A stretch of 64,000 nucleotides of DNA from Paludibaculum fermentans (GTDB lineage Bacteria; Acidobacteriota; Terriglobia; Bryobacterales; Bryobacteraceae), in contig NZ_CP063849.1 in the NCBI RefSeq assembly GCF_015277775.1, forward strand, positions 8,695,501-8,759,500, in the 5' to 3' direction. Positions 56,316 to 64,000 of this stretch are shown one piece after another. The notes beneath the pieces were generated by a model. It ran no database searches and was not told the origin of the DNA. It saw only the letters and a list, made by a program, of their open reading frames with translations. Made by a program: the position numbers and the translations under genes. Each line of letters opens with the position of its first letter. Position 1 is the first letter of the stretch.

Positions 56316-57662
56316 ATGTCGAGCAAACCCGCCGAACCCGTCCGCCTCAGCCGTACCCTGGGCCTGTTCCAGTTGCTCATCATGGGCGTCATCATGGTGC
56401 AGCCCACCGCGCCCATGCCGCCCTTCGGGGCTATCAGCGCGGGCGCCAACGGGCATGTCGTCACCACGGTTCTGATCGCCATGTTCGCCATGCTGCTCAC
56501 GGCGTTGAGCTACGGCCGCATGGCCCGGGCATACCCCAGCGCCGGCAGCGCCTACACTTACGTGGCGCGCGAAATCCATCCAGCGCTCGGCTACCTTACC
56601 GGCTGGAGCATGCTGCTCGACTACGTGGTCAACCCCCTCATCTGCACGATCTGGTGCGCCCGGGCCACCATGGGCCTTTTCCCCGGCACGCCGTACTGGT
56701 TCTGGGCGCTCGCCTTTGTCATCCTCTTTACGGGCATGAACCTGCGCGGCATCCAGGCCACGGCCCGCACCAACGAACTGCTCACCCTTGCCATGGGCGT
56801 CGTGATCCTCTGGATGCTCGGCGTCTCGGCCCGCTACATCTTCGCCCTCCCGCAGCTCTCGGGCTCCGACTTCATCCGTCCCTTCTACGACCCGGCCCGC
56901 TTCACCTGGGGCTCGATCTCCAACGGAGCCTCCATCGCCGTCCTCACCTACATCGGCTTCGACGGCATATCGACGCTATCTGAAGAGGTGCACGACCCGC
57001 GCCGCAACATTCTACGGGCCATGGTCGGGACCTGCCTAATCATTGGGGTCCTCTCCGCCATCGAGGTCTATGCCGCCCAAATGGTCTGGCCCGCCTCGCA
57101 GCCCTATCCCGACAGCGACACCGCCTACATCCACATTGCCGGGCGCGCCGGCGGCCGCATCCTCTTTCAGGTCATGTCCTGGACCCTGGTCGTCGCGACG
57201 ATCGGTTCCGCTTCCGGAGCCATGCTGGCCGGCGCCCGCCTCCTCTATGGAATGGGCCGCGACAACGCGATCCCCAAGGCCTTCTTCGGCTACCTCCACC
57301 CGGTCCGCCGCATCCCCAGCCGTAACGTCCTGCTGATCGGCGTGCTCTGCGCCGTGGGCGCCTTCGCCATGAGCTACCAGACCGGAGCGGAGTTGCTGAA
57401 CTTCGGCGCCCTCATCGGCTTCACTGGGGTCAACGTATCCAGCCTGGTTCATTACTATATGCGGGGCCGTGACCGTCACTGGTCGCACCTCGTCCTGCCG
57501 GCCGTCGGCGGACTGGTCTGCCTCTATCTGTGGCTCAGCCTCAGCGTCCTGGCCAAAACCGCGGGCGCCATCTGGCTCATCGCCGGGGTTGCCTACGGAG
57601 CCTGGAAGACTTCGGGCTTCAAGAAGAACATGATCGACTTCGACGCCCCGTTGGGTGAGTAG
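56316..57662 (+). CDS. APC-family amino acid/polyamine permease
   Basis: This is a 448-residue inner-membrane transporter with about 12 helices. The N-terminal substrate loop is APC-like (GLFQLLIMGVIMVQPTAPMPPFGAIS). The consensus blocks SYGRMARAYPSAGSAYTYV and FDGISTLSEEVHDPRRNILRA are clear. The pattern is close to PuuP-like putrescine or other amino acid importers, but the substrate is uncertain. The gene stands alone and is divergent from the DUF58 gene. Confidence 0.9.
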   Translation: MSSKPAEPVRLSRTLGLFQLLIMGVIMVQPTAPMPPFGAISAGANGHVVTTVLIAMFAMLLTALSYGRMARAYPSAGSAYTYVAREIHPALGYLTGWSMLLDYVVNPLICTIWCARATMGLFPGTPYWFWALAFVILFTGMNLRGIQATARTNELLTLAMGVVILWMLGVSARYIFALPQLSGSDFIRPFYDPARFTWGSISNGASIAVLTYIGFDGISTLSEEVHDPRRNILRAMVGTCLIIGVLSAIEVYAAQMVWPASQPYPDSDTAYIHIAGRAGGRILFQVMSWTLVVATIGSASGAMLAGARLLYGMGRDNAIPKAFFGYLHPVRRIPSRNVLLIGVLCAVGAFAMSYQTGAELLNFGALIGFTGVNVSSLVHYYMRGRDRHWSHLVLPAVGGLVCLYLWLSLSVLAKTAGAIWLIAGVAYGAWKTSGFKKNMIDFDAPLGE

Positions 57663-57713
57663 TCCTGACGCAGTCCGCTCCGAGACGCTATGCTCTCAGT
57701 CGAGAGGTGTCCC

Positions 57714-58094
57714 ATGTTGTACGAAAAGCTCTCGGATAAGACCATTGACGAAATCGACCTGGCCCTGCGGGATTCCGCGGGCCGCCACCAGTTCGGAGTC
57801 CTGCACGTTCACGATCTCCGGCAGGCCATGAAGAACAAGGGCGTCGAGTACCACCGCCAATGCTCGGTCTTCGAACTCTGCAATCCGCGCCACGCCAAGC
57901 GCGTCCTTGAAGCAGACCCGGCCGTCTCTTCGATGCTCCCCTGCCGCATCTCCGTCTACGAGACCTCTGACGGGCTGATGCTCTCCGCCATCCTGCCTTC
58001 GGCCATGATGTCGATGTTCTCCGATCCCAACATTAAAGAGGTGGCCGAAGAGGTCGAGGTTGTCCTGAAGGCCATGATCGACGAGTCAGCGTGA
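57714..58094 (+). CDS. DUF302 family protein
   Basis: This is a 126-residue DUF302 protein, a small alpha-beta fold of unknown function. The family pieces are VLHVHDLRQAMKNKGVEYHRQCSVFELCNPRHAKRVLEADPAVSSMLPCRISVYETSDGLMLSAILPS. The ATG at 57714 has GAGAGG about 8 bp upstream and begins at the family boundary. An in-frame ATG at 57690 adds eight residues without support. Confidence 0.87.
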   Translation: MLYEKLSDKTIDEIDLALRDSAGRHQFGVLHVHDLRQAMKNKGVEYHRQCSVFELCNPRHAKRVLEADPAVSSMLPCRISVYETSDGLMLSAILPSAMMSMFSDPNIKEVAEEVEVVLKAMIDESA

Positions 58095-58134
58095 GCGCTT
58101 CATCGCCAGTTTCCACAGCTATGAACTGAACAGA

Positions 58135-58162
58135 CCGGCCCCGCTCAGCGGAGGGGGGCCGG
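58135..58162. terminator. GC-rich hairpin between convergent genes
   Basis: CCGGCCCC and GGGGCCGG form an 8-bp stem with a 12-base loop, followed by CCTGCTTCTTGTGCTTC on the forward strand. It lies between the DUF302 gene and the convergent Oar-like receptor, and probably ends the DUF302 transcript. Confidence 0.6.
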
Positions 58163-58201
58163 CCTGCTTCTTGTGCTTCGATTCGTGCGAACGGCTGCGG
58201 G

Positions 58202-61200
58202 CTAGAAGTAGTACTTGAATCCAAGCTGCACGTTGCGGTTGCCCACCTTCGTGCCGGTGATCTGGCCGAAGCTGGTGGAGCCGAAGCTGCCGTTGGGGTC
58301 GCCGAAGACCGGGTGGTTGAAGGCGTTCTGCGCCTCCAGCCGGAATTCGAACCGTTGCCGCTCCGTCACGAGGAAGCTCTTCAGCAGGGCGGCGTCGAAC
58401 ATCTTCATGCCCGGGCCGCGATAGCTGAGCGTACGCGGAGCGGAACCAGGCACGTCAATGTCGGGTTTGGTGAAGGCGGCCGGGTTGAACCAGCCATTGG
58501 TACGGCTCTGGATCGAGCCTGGCGTGGATGGGTCGCCCACCAGGTTCGGCCGCTGTGTGCCGTCCCAGATGTTGCCACCCGATTGCGTCACCTGCAGCGG
58601 CATGCCGGCCGAGAGCGTGGCCAGTCCGCTTACGTTCCACCCGCCGGCCAAGAGTTGCCAGGCCCGGTTCATGTTCGCGCCCCAGCGGCGGCCCTTGCCG
58701 AACGGCATCTCATAGGCGCCGGTGATGACGGCGCGATGGGAGATGTCGTGGGACGAAAGCGAGCGTTCGCTGCGCAGGTCCCAGATGTTCTGCAGCGACG
58801 AGTTCCCGCCCAGCCAGCCGTAGTTGCCCGAGCCGTAGGAGGCGTCGTCGATCATCTTGGACCACGTGTAGTGAACCAGCATGGTGAGCCCGCTGGAATA
58901 CCGTTTTTCCCACTTCAACTGCAGGGCATGGTAGTTGGAATCGGCGCGGGGCGGTTCCGCCGTCCCGACGCTGGTGCCGTCAAATTGAGGCATGGGGCGC
59001 AGCAACCGGTACATCTGGATGGTTGGGTTCTTGAGGTTGGTGGCCCGGGGGTCAGTGATCTGGCCGTAAAACGGATTCGTCACGGCCGAAGTGAGGGTAT
59101 TCCGGCCCAGCGACCAGTACTGCGGCGCCAATGGGGACAGCGTGGTCACGGGCAGGAACAGATGCGTGCCCCGGCTGCCGGTGTAGTTCATCTCGAATAC
59201 CGATTGCCAGCCCACTTCGCGCTGGATGGAGAAGTTCCAGGAGTGGTACTCCGGGTTGCGGCTGTTGGAGCCGAGAATCGTTCCGGCGCCAAGACCGATG
59301 AAGGTGTTGTCGCCGAGGGAGCGGCCGGGCGGCAGCAGCATGCCATCCGGATACGGGTTGTTCAGCTTGGCATAGAGGGTCGCATTCGAGTCCAGCGAGG
59401 AGTTCGAGGTGGAGTTGACGTTGAACCCCGCGCCGGTGTGGCCGAAGACCGTGGCCCGGCTCAACTGGTAGAACAGCCCGTAGCCCGTGCGGATCGACGT
59501 CCTATTGTTGAGGGCGTAGGCCAGCCCAATGCGCGGCTGCCAGTTGTTCATGTCTGAATTGAAGGGGGAGCGTTTGTTGTCGTCGTTGAAGCGGAAGACT
59601 CCGCGGGTGTTGTAGCCGGGCGCCTGCACGGGGGACTGGGCATCCAGATCCCAATAGCTCTGGCGGTTTGTGGTTTCCCAGCGCGGCACATCGAAGTCGT
59701 AGCGCAGGCCAAGGTTCACGGTGAGTTTGCGCGTCAGCTTCCAGTCGTCCTGGATGAAGAAGCCCCAGTAAGCGGACCGGGTATAGGCCTTGGGATCAAT
59801 GTGGAACTGGTTCGAGGTCCACCAGCCGGTCAACATGGTGGCCAGGCCGTTGCCCTCATCACCGGGGCACGAGAAACGGTCCTTGCAGGTGATGCCGCGA
59901 GCGAAGGAATACTGCCCGGACGGGTAGCCGGGCTGCGCGTAGTCCAGGAAGTTCTTGCGATACTCGCCGCCGAACTTGATGCTGTGGCCCCCGATGAACT
60001 TATTGGCCGAGGCGGAGTAGTGATGCACGCCTTCCTGGCGGTCCATCACGACCCACCCTTCCGTGCCGATGTCCTGGTAGCCCTCGGGCCCGATCGTGGG
60101 GAAGACCAGCAGCGTGGCGTTGTCCTTCATGTACTTGGGGAAGCCCAGAGAGGTGAGGTCGAAGTTGGGCACCATCGGGTTCCGGAAGTAGGTAGAGTAG
60201 GTCAGGCCGTAGCGTGCGGACCACAGGAACGTGGGGCTCTGCGCGCGGGTGAACTCCGCGACCATGGCGTGCGTCGTGCCCATATTCGGGCCGTCATTGA
60301 AGGTGAACGCGGGATTCCCGTCGCCGAACAGGTTGGCCGGATTCCCGGTGCCGCGGTTGTAGCTGTAGCGGCCCGTAATCCTGCTCTTGTCGCTGAAGTT
60401 GTGGTCGCCCTTCAGGTTGGTCTGGTGACCACTGCTGAGATTGATGCCCTGCTCATACCAGTTGTTGGTCTCAGTGAAGGGCGCGCCAGGCTGATTGGGC
60501 TTGGGGAAGTACTCCAGGGCCTTCAAGGCGATGGGATCCATCATCGATTTGGGGACGATGTTGCCCGCGAACGGCCTGCGCTCGATATTGCCGGCGGCAT
60601 TGGTGAAGGTGTCGAAGGGGTTGTGGATCGTCATCAACTGGCCGGACGAATTGAACGTCTGCGAGAAGTTGCCATCGCGCTGGAGCAGGGTGGGCCACGT
60701 TGCAGTCTGATCCGTCGGGCTCTTGGACTTGGTGTATTCGTACGAGGCGAAGAAGAAGGTCTTGTTCCGGACCACGGGTCCGCCCAGGACGCCGCCCAGT
60801 TGGTCGCGGCGATAGAATGGCCGGTCGCGGCCGGATCTGTTGGAGAACCAGTTGTTCGAGTTGAGGTCGGAGTGGCGCAGGAAGTAATAACCGGTGCCGT
60901 GGTACTCGTTGGTGCCGGACTTGGTGACCATGTTCACGACCGCGCCGCCGGTCTGCCCGTACTCCGCGCTGAAGAAGCTCGTCTGCATCTTGAACTCCTG
61001 CACGGCGTCGACCGAGGGGCTGAACTTCAGGTCGGTAATGCCGGAGTTCTGCTCGACTGTCACGACGGTTACTCCATCCAGCAGCACGTCCGAGGTGGAA
61101 TTGCGCGACCCATTGGCGACGAAATTCGTATTGGAGTCGGAGTTCGCCCGTCCGCCAGAGCCAACGACACCGGGCGTCATGTAGGTCAATCCCATGGCGT

Positions 61201-61654
61201 TTCTGCCGATATTGGGCAGGGATAGGATGTACTTGTTCTCGATTACCTGGCCCAGGTTGGAAATAGTGGTGTTGAGCAGCGCGGCGCTGGAGGTCACCTC
61301 GACGGCCGTGGAGATGTCCCCCACCTGAAGCTGGATGTCGAGGGTAGCCTGTTGCTGTACGGCTAGGGTGAGGGCCGTCTGCACATACTTGCGGAAGCCC
61401 TTCGCCTCGACGTTCACGTTATACAAGCCCGGCGGCAGGGCCGTCAGTTGGAAGCGGCCGGAATCGTCCGCGACCGCCGAATGTGGAACGTTTCGCTCCG
61501 ATTCGGTCAGCACAATCCGAGCCGCGGGGATGGCCGCCCCGCTTGCGTCGGTAACAGTGCCGCGCACGGCGGCGGTAAATGACTGGGCAGACAGGGTGGC
61601 GGCAAACAGAGCGCAGGCAAGGCTCAACCGCGCACACGTGGAGCGTTGGAACAT
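58202..61654 (-). CDS. Oar-like TonB-dependent receptor with carboxypeptidase-regulatory domain
   Basis: This is a 1150-residue outer-membrane receptor. After a signal peptide (LSLACALFAATLSAQ) comes a carboxypeptidase-regulatory-like domain (about residues 25-105, VRGTVTDASGAAIPAARIVL..GRFQLTALPPGLYNV). A plug with DVLLDGVTV and FFSAEYGQTGGAVVNMVTKSGTN follows, then a large barrel ending LGFKYYF. This architecture is greatly expanded in acidobacteria and often linked to polymer or glycan uptake. The ATG at 61654 has GAGGGGGG 6-9 bp upstream. The ligand is unknown, and no SusD-like partner is present. Confidence 0.93.
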   Translation of the reverse strand: MFQRSTCARLSLACALFAATLSAQSFTAAVRGTVTDASGAAIPAARIVLTESERNVPHSAVADDSGRFQLTALPPGLYNVNVEAKGFRKYVQTALTLAVQQQATLDIQLQVGDISTAVEVTSSAALLNTTISNLGQVIENKYILSLPNIGRNAMGLTYMTPGVVGSGGRANSDSNTNFVANGSRNSTSDVLLDGVTVVTVEQNSGITDLKFSPSVDAVQEFKMQTSFFSAEYGQTGGAVVNMVTKSGTNEYHGTGYYFLRHSDLNSNNWFSNRSGRDRPFYRRDQLGGVLGGPVVRNKTFFFASYEYTKSKSPTDQTATWPTLLQRDGNFSQTFNSSGQLMTIHNPFDTFTNAAGNIERRPFAGNIVPKSMMDPIALKALEYFPKPNQPGAPFTETNNWYEQGINLSSGHQTNLKGDHNFSDKSRITGRYSYNRGTGNPANLFGDGNPAFTFNDGPNMGTTHAMVAEFTRAQSPTFLWSARYGLTYSTYFRNPMVPNFDLTSLGFPKYMKDNATLLVFPTIGPEGYQDIGTEGWVVMDRQEGVHHYSASANKFIGGHSIKFGGEYRKNFLDYAQPGYPSGQYSFARGITCKDRFSCPGDEGNGLATMLTGWWTSNQFHIDPKAYTRSAYWGFFIQDDWKLTRKLTVNLGLRYDFDVPRWETTNRQSYWDLDAQSPVQAPGYNTRGVFRFNDDNKRSPFNSDMNNWQPRIGLAYALNNRTSIRTGYGLFYQLSRATVFGHTGAGFNVNSTSNSSLDSNATLYAKLNNPYPDGMLLPPGRSLGDNTFIGLGAGTILGSNSRNPEYHSWNFSIQREVGWQSVFEMNYTGSRGTHLFLPVTTLSPLAPQYWSLGRNTLTSAVTNPFYGQITDPRATNLKNPTIQMYRLLRPMPQFDGTSVGTAEPPRADSNYHALQLKWEKRYSSGLTMLVHYTWSKMIDDASYGSGNYGWLGGNSSLQNIWDLRSERSLSSHDISHRAVITGAYEMPFGKGRRWGANMNRAWQLLAGGWNVSGLATLSAGMPLQVTQSGGNIWDGTQRPNLVGDPSTPGSIQSRTNGWFNPAAFTKPDIDVPGSAPRTLSYRGPGMKMFDAALLKSFLVTERQRFEFRLEAQNAFNHPVFGDPNGSFGSTSFGQITGTKVGNRNVQLGFKYYF

Positions 61655-61721
61655 CGCATCCCCCCTCGGAATGTCGCGGCTGCTATGCGCCAAACGATAG
61701 GCGTTCGGCCGCGTTCATTAC

Positions 61722-61750
61722 CTTATGTCATTGCGTTACAAAAATGTCAA
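61722..61750 (-). promoter_or_regulatory. Possible promoter of the Oar-like receptor
   Basis: A perfect consensus -35 box TTGACA lies on the reverse strand (61745-61750). A weak -10 box is either CATAAG (17-bp spacing) or TAAGGT (19-bp spacing), about 65-70 bp before the receptor start. The surrounding bases are unusually AT-rich. Confidence 0.4.
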
Positions 61751-61848
61751 GGATAAACGATCTAATGTCTTTCTAATAGACCGACAGGCAATCCTCAACT
61801 GAACGCGAAAATAAGGCGAATTATGCAAATGTATGACAGCCTGCACAC

Positions 61849-61884
61849 GGTACGGAGGAGGCCGGGCCGAGCCGCCTCCGTACC
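61849..61884. repeat. 10-bp inverted repeat
   Basis: GGTACGGAGG (61849-61858) pairs perfectly with CCTCCGTACC (61875-61884) around a 16-base GC-rich loop. It could be a terminator remnant, a protein site or an RNA hairpin. The absence of a T run argues against a standard terminator. Confidence 0.5.
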
Positions 61885-62125
61885 CCTCCAGGGCATGTAA
61901 GCGATTCCCGTGTGGCTTGCGGGAATGCCGTCCACCTCAAAACACCCAGTGAAGGGCCTGGTATCGAGGCGCGGCGAACAGCCAGTGGCCGAAGTCGCGC
62001 GGCTCGCGGGACCTCTGCCACAGGCTGGGAAGGCAAGGTGCGGTTTTCAAAGAGCGTGTCCGGGCTGGCATTCACCGTGTCCGGGCGGCATTCCGGGGGA
62101 ACTGGGTTTGTTTCGTCGAAACCGG

Positions 62126-62791
62126 CTAAACCGCTGCTTCGGCCGCCAGTCGCTCTTTGCCGGCGACCTTGAGCCAGGCGTCGGTCCAGGATTTGCTGAA
62201 CTTGATGGCGGTTTTCGGTCCGGAGGTAAAGCGGGTTTGCGCCAGCACCTGCTCGGCGTGGTGTCCGACGAAGCATTCGCTGAGCCGCGGCTGCAGTTTC
62301 GAGACTTCGGCCATGGGGGCGGCTTCGGTGAGGGAGTGGATGGCAAAGGGGCTCTGGAGTTGGAGCAGGGCACGATCTGTCTGGAGTTTGCGGAGTTCGT
62401 TCATGGCCCGGTAGAGGGAGCGTTCGAGGTCGCGGCGGTAGCGGGCGAAGTGGTTCAGGCGGGCGGCGTCGGTCTCGGAGAAGTCGATTGGGTCCGTTTC
62501 GGCGAGGATGGCGGACTCGAAGGATTCGATGCGGCGAAGGTTCCAGGTATGCGCGAGGATGCGATGGAAGACTTCTTCCTCCAGGCAGGACTTGGGGTGA
62601 GTCTCGCGGAGGAGGCGCGCTTCCAGGGCGGCGAACTCGGCGCGGTCCTCTTCCGAGATGTGGGGAGTGCGAGCGGTGAGGCCGTGGCGGCGGGCGTTCT
62701 GAGCGGTGCGGGCTTTGCCCTGGGCGGTGACAGGCCCGGTGGACAGTTGAGCGTTAGCCTGGTTGGCGGTGATTTGAGCAGCGGAAGCCAT
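62126..62791 (-). CDS. STGP-motif protein of unknown function
   Basis: This is a 221-residue protein with a distinctive N-terminal motif, NANxQLSTGPVTAQGKARTAQNARRHGLTA (about residues 10-37; key residues STGP, GKA, NA and HGL). A helical region rich in Arg, Glu and Leu follows. I recall many acidobacterial proteins with the same motif and no function. Their dispersal suggests mobility or lineage-specific expansion, which is inference. The ATG at 62791 has AAGGAG 10 bp upstream. The frame extends far upstream without motif support. Confidence 0.72.
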   Translation of the reverse strand: MASAAQITANQANAQLSTGPVTAQGKARTAQNARRHGLTARTPHISEEDRAEFAALEARLLRETHPKSCLEEEVFHRILAHTWNLRRIESFESAILAETDPIDFSETDAARLNHFARYRRDLERSLYRAMNELRKLQTDRALLQLQSPFAIHSLTEAAPMAEVSKLQPRLSECFVGHHAEQVLAQTRFTSGPKTAIKFSKSWTDAWLKVAGKERLAAEAAV

Positions 62792-62814
62792 GATGACGAA
62801 TCTCCTTAGAAATA

Positions 62815-62838
62815 GAAAAAGCCGGCGTGGGAGCCGGC
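62815..62838 (-). terminator. Terminator-like hairpin in the leader of the STGP-motif gene
   Basis: On the reverse strand, GCCGGC, loop TCCCAC, GCCGGC is followed directly by a T-rich run (TTTTTCTATTTC). This is the layout of an intrinsic terminator. It sits only 24-47 bp before the start codon of the gene at 62791, so it is either an attenuator or the end of an upstream reverse-strand transcript. No upstream reverse-strand gene is seen within 600 bp. Confidence 0.55.
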
Positions 62839-63410
62839 GCGATTCCAGGGTAAGGGGTGCGTCAAGGGGAAAAGGGCAGTTTGGGAGAGGGTCGTGTTGA
62901 AAACAAAGAGAAAAAAGAGTTTGCGATCTGGTGATGAAGAAAGCGCAATGGTGGAAATGGAGAGAGAAGTGGGGGTGAGAAGTAGAGGAGGGCGTCGGTG
63001 GGTGGCTGCATCCGTGATATCGGCGAAGGGTTCCCGGATGGGGATTTCGGGGGATTGGTAGGGGCTGAACAGGATCGGCGCAGTGTTGAGAATTGCCGGG
63101 GATCTGGTAGGAGAGCGGGTGGGGCAGTCGCACCAGTCCCTCCGAGGTCTCCTGCCGGCGATTGCGCCCTCTTCGTGCTCTTTGTGCAGTGTTGCGCAGA
63201 ATTTAGCCTGTCTTGGCGGGTCGGACCGGATTCACTCCGACTGGTGGGTGAGGACGCGCTGGAAAAGGGAAGTGGGCACGCCCAATTTGGCTACGCTGCT
63301 GGGTGATTATCCCCTGTCGGAGAACTGCTCCTGGCGATTCGTGGTGTGACGGAACGTCTCCTTTCCCCGGTCGTTTGCGCCCGTAAGGCATGAGGAAGTC
63401 ATTCGTTGTA

Positions 63411-63422
63411 TATTGGCCAATA
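63411..63422. promoter_or_regulatory. Perfect 12-bp palindrome before the AlbA_2 gene
   Basis: TATTGGCCAATA is a perfect palindrome ending 16 bp before the ATG of the AlbA_2 gene. The position suits an autoregulatory operator. A TATATT overlapping its left side could be a -10 element. Confidence 0.4.
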
Positions 63423-63438
63423 CGGTCGGTGAATCGCA

Positions 63439-64000
63439 ATGATGAACACCCTCACGATTGACAACCTCATCGAGTTGGTTACCAAAGCGCCCGAGCAAGC
63501 CGTCTTCGACTGGAAGACGGATTTCGTCTTGCCGAACGACGATGAGAAACGGGGTGAGATCATCAAGGATCTGGACGCCCTCGCGAATGCCATCACGTCT
63601 TCGTATGGCTTCGTTATCTATGGAGTCGATCCAAGGCGACCCGATCCCGTTGTCGGTATCACTGCGTCCTACGACGATGCCAAGCTCCAGCAGCTTGCCA
63701 AAGGAAAGATTGATCCTCTGCCCGAATTCCTCTATTACGAATTACTGTACGGCGCCAAGACCGTTGGCGTTCTCCAGGTCAAGGCGACTCGCCAGCGCCC
63801 CCATATCATCAAGGTTGATCTTGGCAAGGTCCGCAAGGGGCAGATTCTCATTCGCCGTGGATCATCAACCGAAGGCGTGACGCCTGCCGATCTGTGGGAG
63901 ATGTACTACGGACAGAGCAGTGGCCACTTCCCCAAGGTGCTTCAGTACATGGAGGCTCACGCCAAAGCGAGGCAGGCAGATGCGGACTACCTCGGGCGGT
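63439..64000 (+). CDS. AlbA_2 (Schlafen-type) domain protein, 3' end cut off
   Basis: The open frame starts at 63439 (or the adjacent ATG at 63442) and runs off the right edge with 187 complete codons. The N-terminal domain matches the AlbA_2/Schlafen DNA-binding pattern: EQAVFDWKTDF (FxWK-type), RGEIIKDLDALANAITSSYGFVIYGVD, then KGQILIRRGSSTEGVTPADLWEMYYG. Such proteins are often ATP-binding regulators or parts of phage-defence and mobile regions. Lower GC than its neighbours suggests possible transfer. What follows the domain cannot be seen. Confidence 0.78.
   Translation, partial: MMNTLTIDNLIELVTKAPEQAVFDWKTDFVLPNDDEKRGEIIKDLDALANAITSSYGFVIYGVDPRRPDPVVGITASYDDAKLQQLAKGKIDPLPEFLYYELLYGAKTVGVLQVKATRQRPHIIKVDLGKVRKGQILIRRGSSTEGVTPADLWEMYYGQSSGHFPKVLQYMEAHAKARQADADYLGR

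Larger units (their letters stand above)
61655..62125. other. 471-bp intergenic stretch with hairpins and a short repeat
   Basis: The receptor-proximal 180 bp are AT-rich and hold the probable promoter. Three further structures are visible. A 10-bp perfect inverted repeat GGTACGGAGG/CCTCCGTACC (61849-61858, 61875-61884) has a 16-base loop. A 7-bp hairpin ATTCCCG/CGGGAAT lies at 61904-61926. A near-direct repeat CGTGTCCGGGC(T)GGCATTC lies at 62055-62073 and 62076-62093. None is followed by a convincing U run. I see no credible coding frame or RNA gene. Confidence 0.5.
62792..63438. other. 647-bp non-coding stretch with purine-rich tract
   Basis: This region holds the leader hairpin described at 62815-62838. 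It also holds a forward-strand purine-rich tract of about 120 bp (roughly 62878-63000, many GA, GAA and GGA triplets), and the palindrome at 63411-63422. Several open frames run through it in both directions, but none shows family similarity or sensible composition. I see no credible gene or structured RNA. Confidence 0.45.

Noticed and set aside
59801-61225. A 474-codon forward open frame opposite the Oar-like receptor
   Set aside because: It is low-complexity Val/Gly/Glu-rich sequence typical of an antisense shadow, while the receptor on the reverse strand is clear.
62998-63306. A 102-codon forward frame in the gap before the AlbA_2 gene
   Set aside because: There is no ribosome site, it has irregular composition and no family similarity, and it overlaps other random frames.

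Overview
The window is a 64 kb, GC-rich, gene-dense piece of a diderm bacterial chromosome. The most likely source is an acidobacterium of the Bryobacterales/Solibacterales type. Supporting signs are an Oar-like TonB receptor with an N-terminal carboxypeptidase-regulatory domain, a DUF1080 protein, a protein with the STGP..GKA..NA..HGL motif, an M14 peptidase with a long C-terminal part, and BamA/OmpH (so an outer membrane exists). The placement is inferred from family composition, not from an rRNA gene; I saw no rRNA, tRNA, CRISPR array or insertion sequence.

Layout. 1-8 kb: MFS exporter (cut by the left edge), DNA polymerase IV, DUF488, then the reverse-strand set DUF1385-prfA-prmC, a secreted TPR protein and a stand-alone degenerate receiver domain. 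7.3-10 kb: ispG, rpsU and a convergent secreted protein sharing a bidirectional terminator. 10.1-20.9 kb: a long forward run (PH-domain protein, SDR, sugar-binding lipoprotein, peptide transporter, xseB-ispA-tlyA-nadK-gltP, sugar isomerase, M14 peptidase), mostly with 4-bp stop/start overlaps. 20.9-25.3 kb, reverse: HDAC-like amidohydrolase, DUF1080 protein, and cdaA-cdaR-glmM (c-di-AMP and cell-wall precursor synthesis). 26.2-29.8 kb: complete polyamine ABC importer potABCD. 29.8-34.6 kb: YbjQ, nucleoside deaminase, superoxide dismutase, gatA-gatC-dciA, maf, EVE protein.

34.9-42.9 kb, forward: a compact polysaccharide export/tyrosine-kinase set (Wza-like, Wzz-like, BY-kinase with a C-terminal tyrosine cluster, an unknown membrane protein), then bamA and ompH for outer-membrane biogenesis. 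43-47.6 kb: aldose epimerase and a metal-associated cluster. The cluster holds a Cys-rich secreted protein, a P1B-type ATPase whose catalytic phospho-aspartate motif is replaced (DKTGT read as GRAGV), a divergent 25-histidine protein with an internal duplication, and a cysteine-free Crp/Fnr regulator. This cluster is the strongest unusual signal in the window. 47.7-56.3 kb, reverse: an aromatic amino acid supraoperon (trpC-trpF-trpB-trpA-chorismate mutase-DAHP synthase-prephenate dehydrogenase) preceded by a DUF58 protein and a TonB receptor.

56.3-64 kb: amino-acid permease, DUF302 protein, the large Oar-like receptor, then a sparsely coding stretch with hairpins, an STGP-motif protein preceded by a terminator-like hairpin, a purine-rich tract, and the start of an AlbA_2 (Schlafen-type) gene with a perfect 12-bp palindrome upstream, cut by the right edge.
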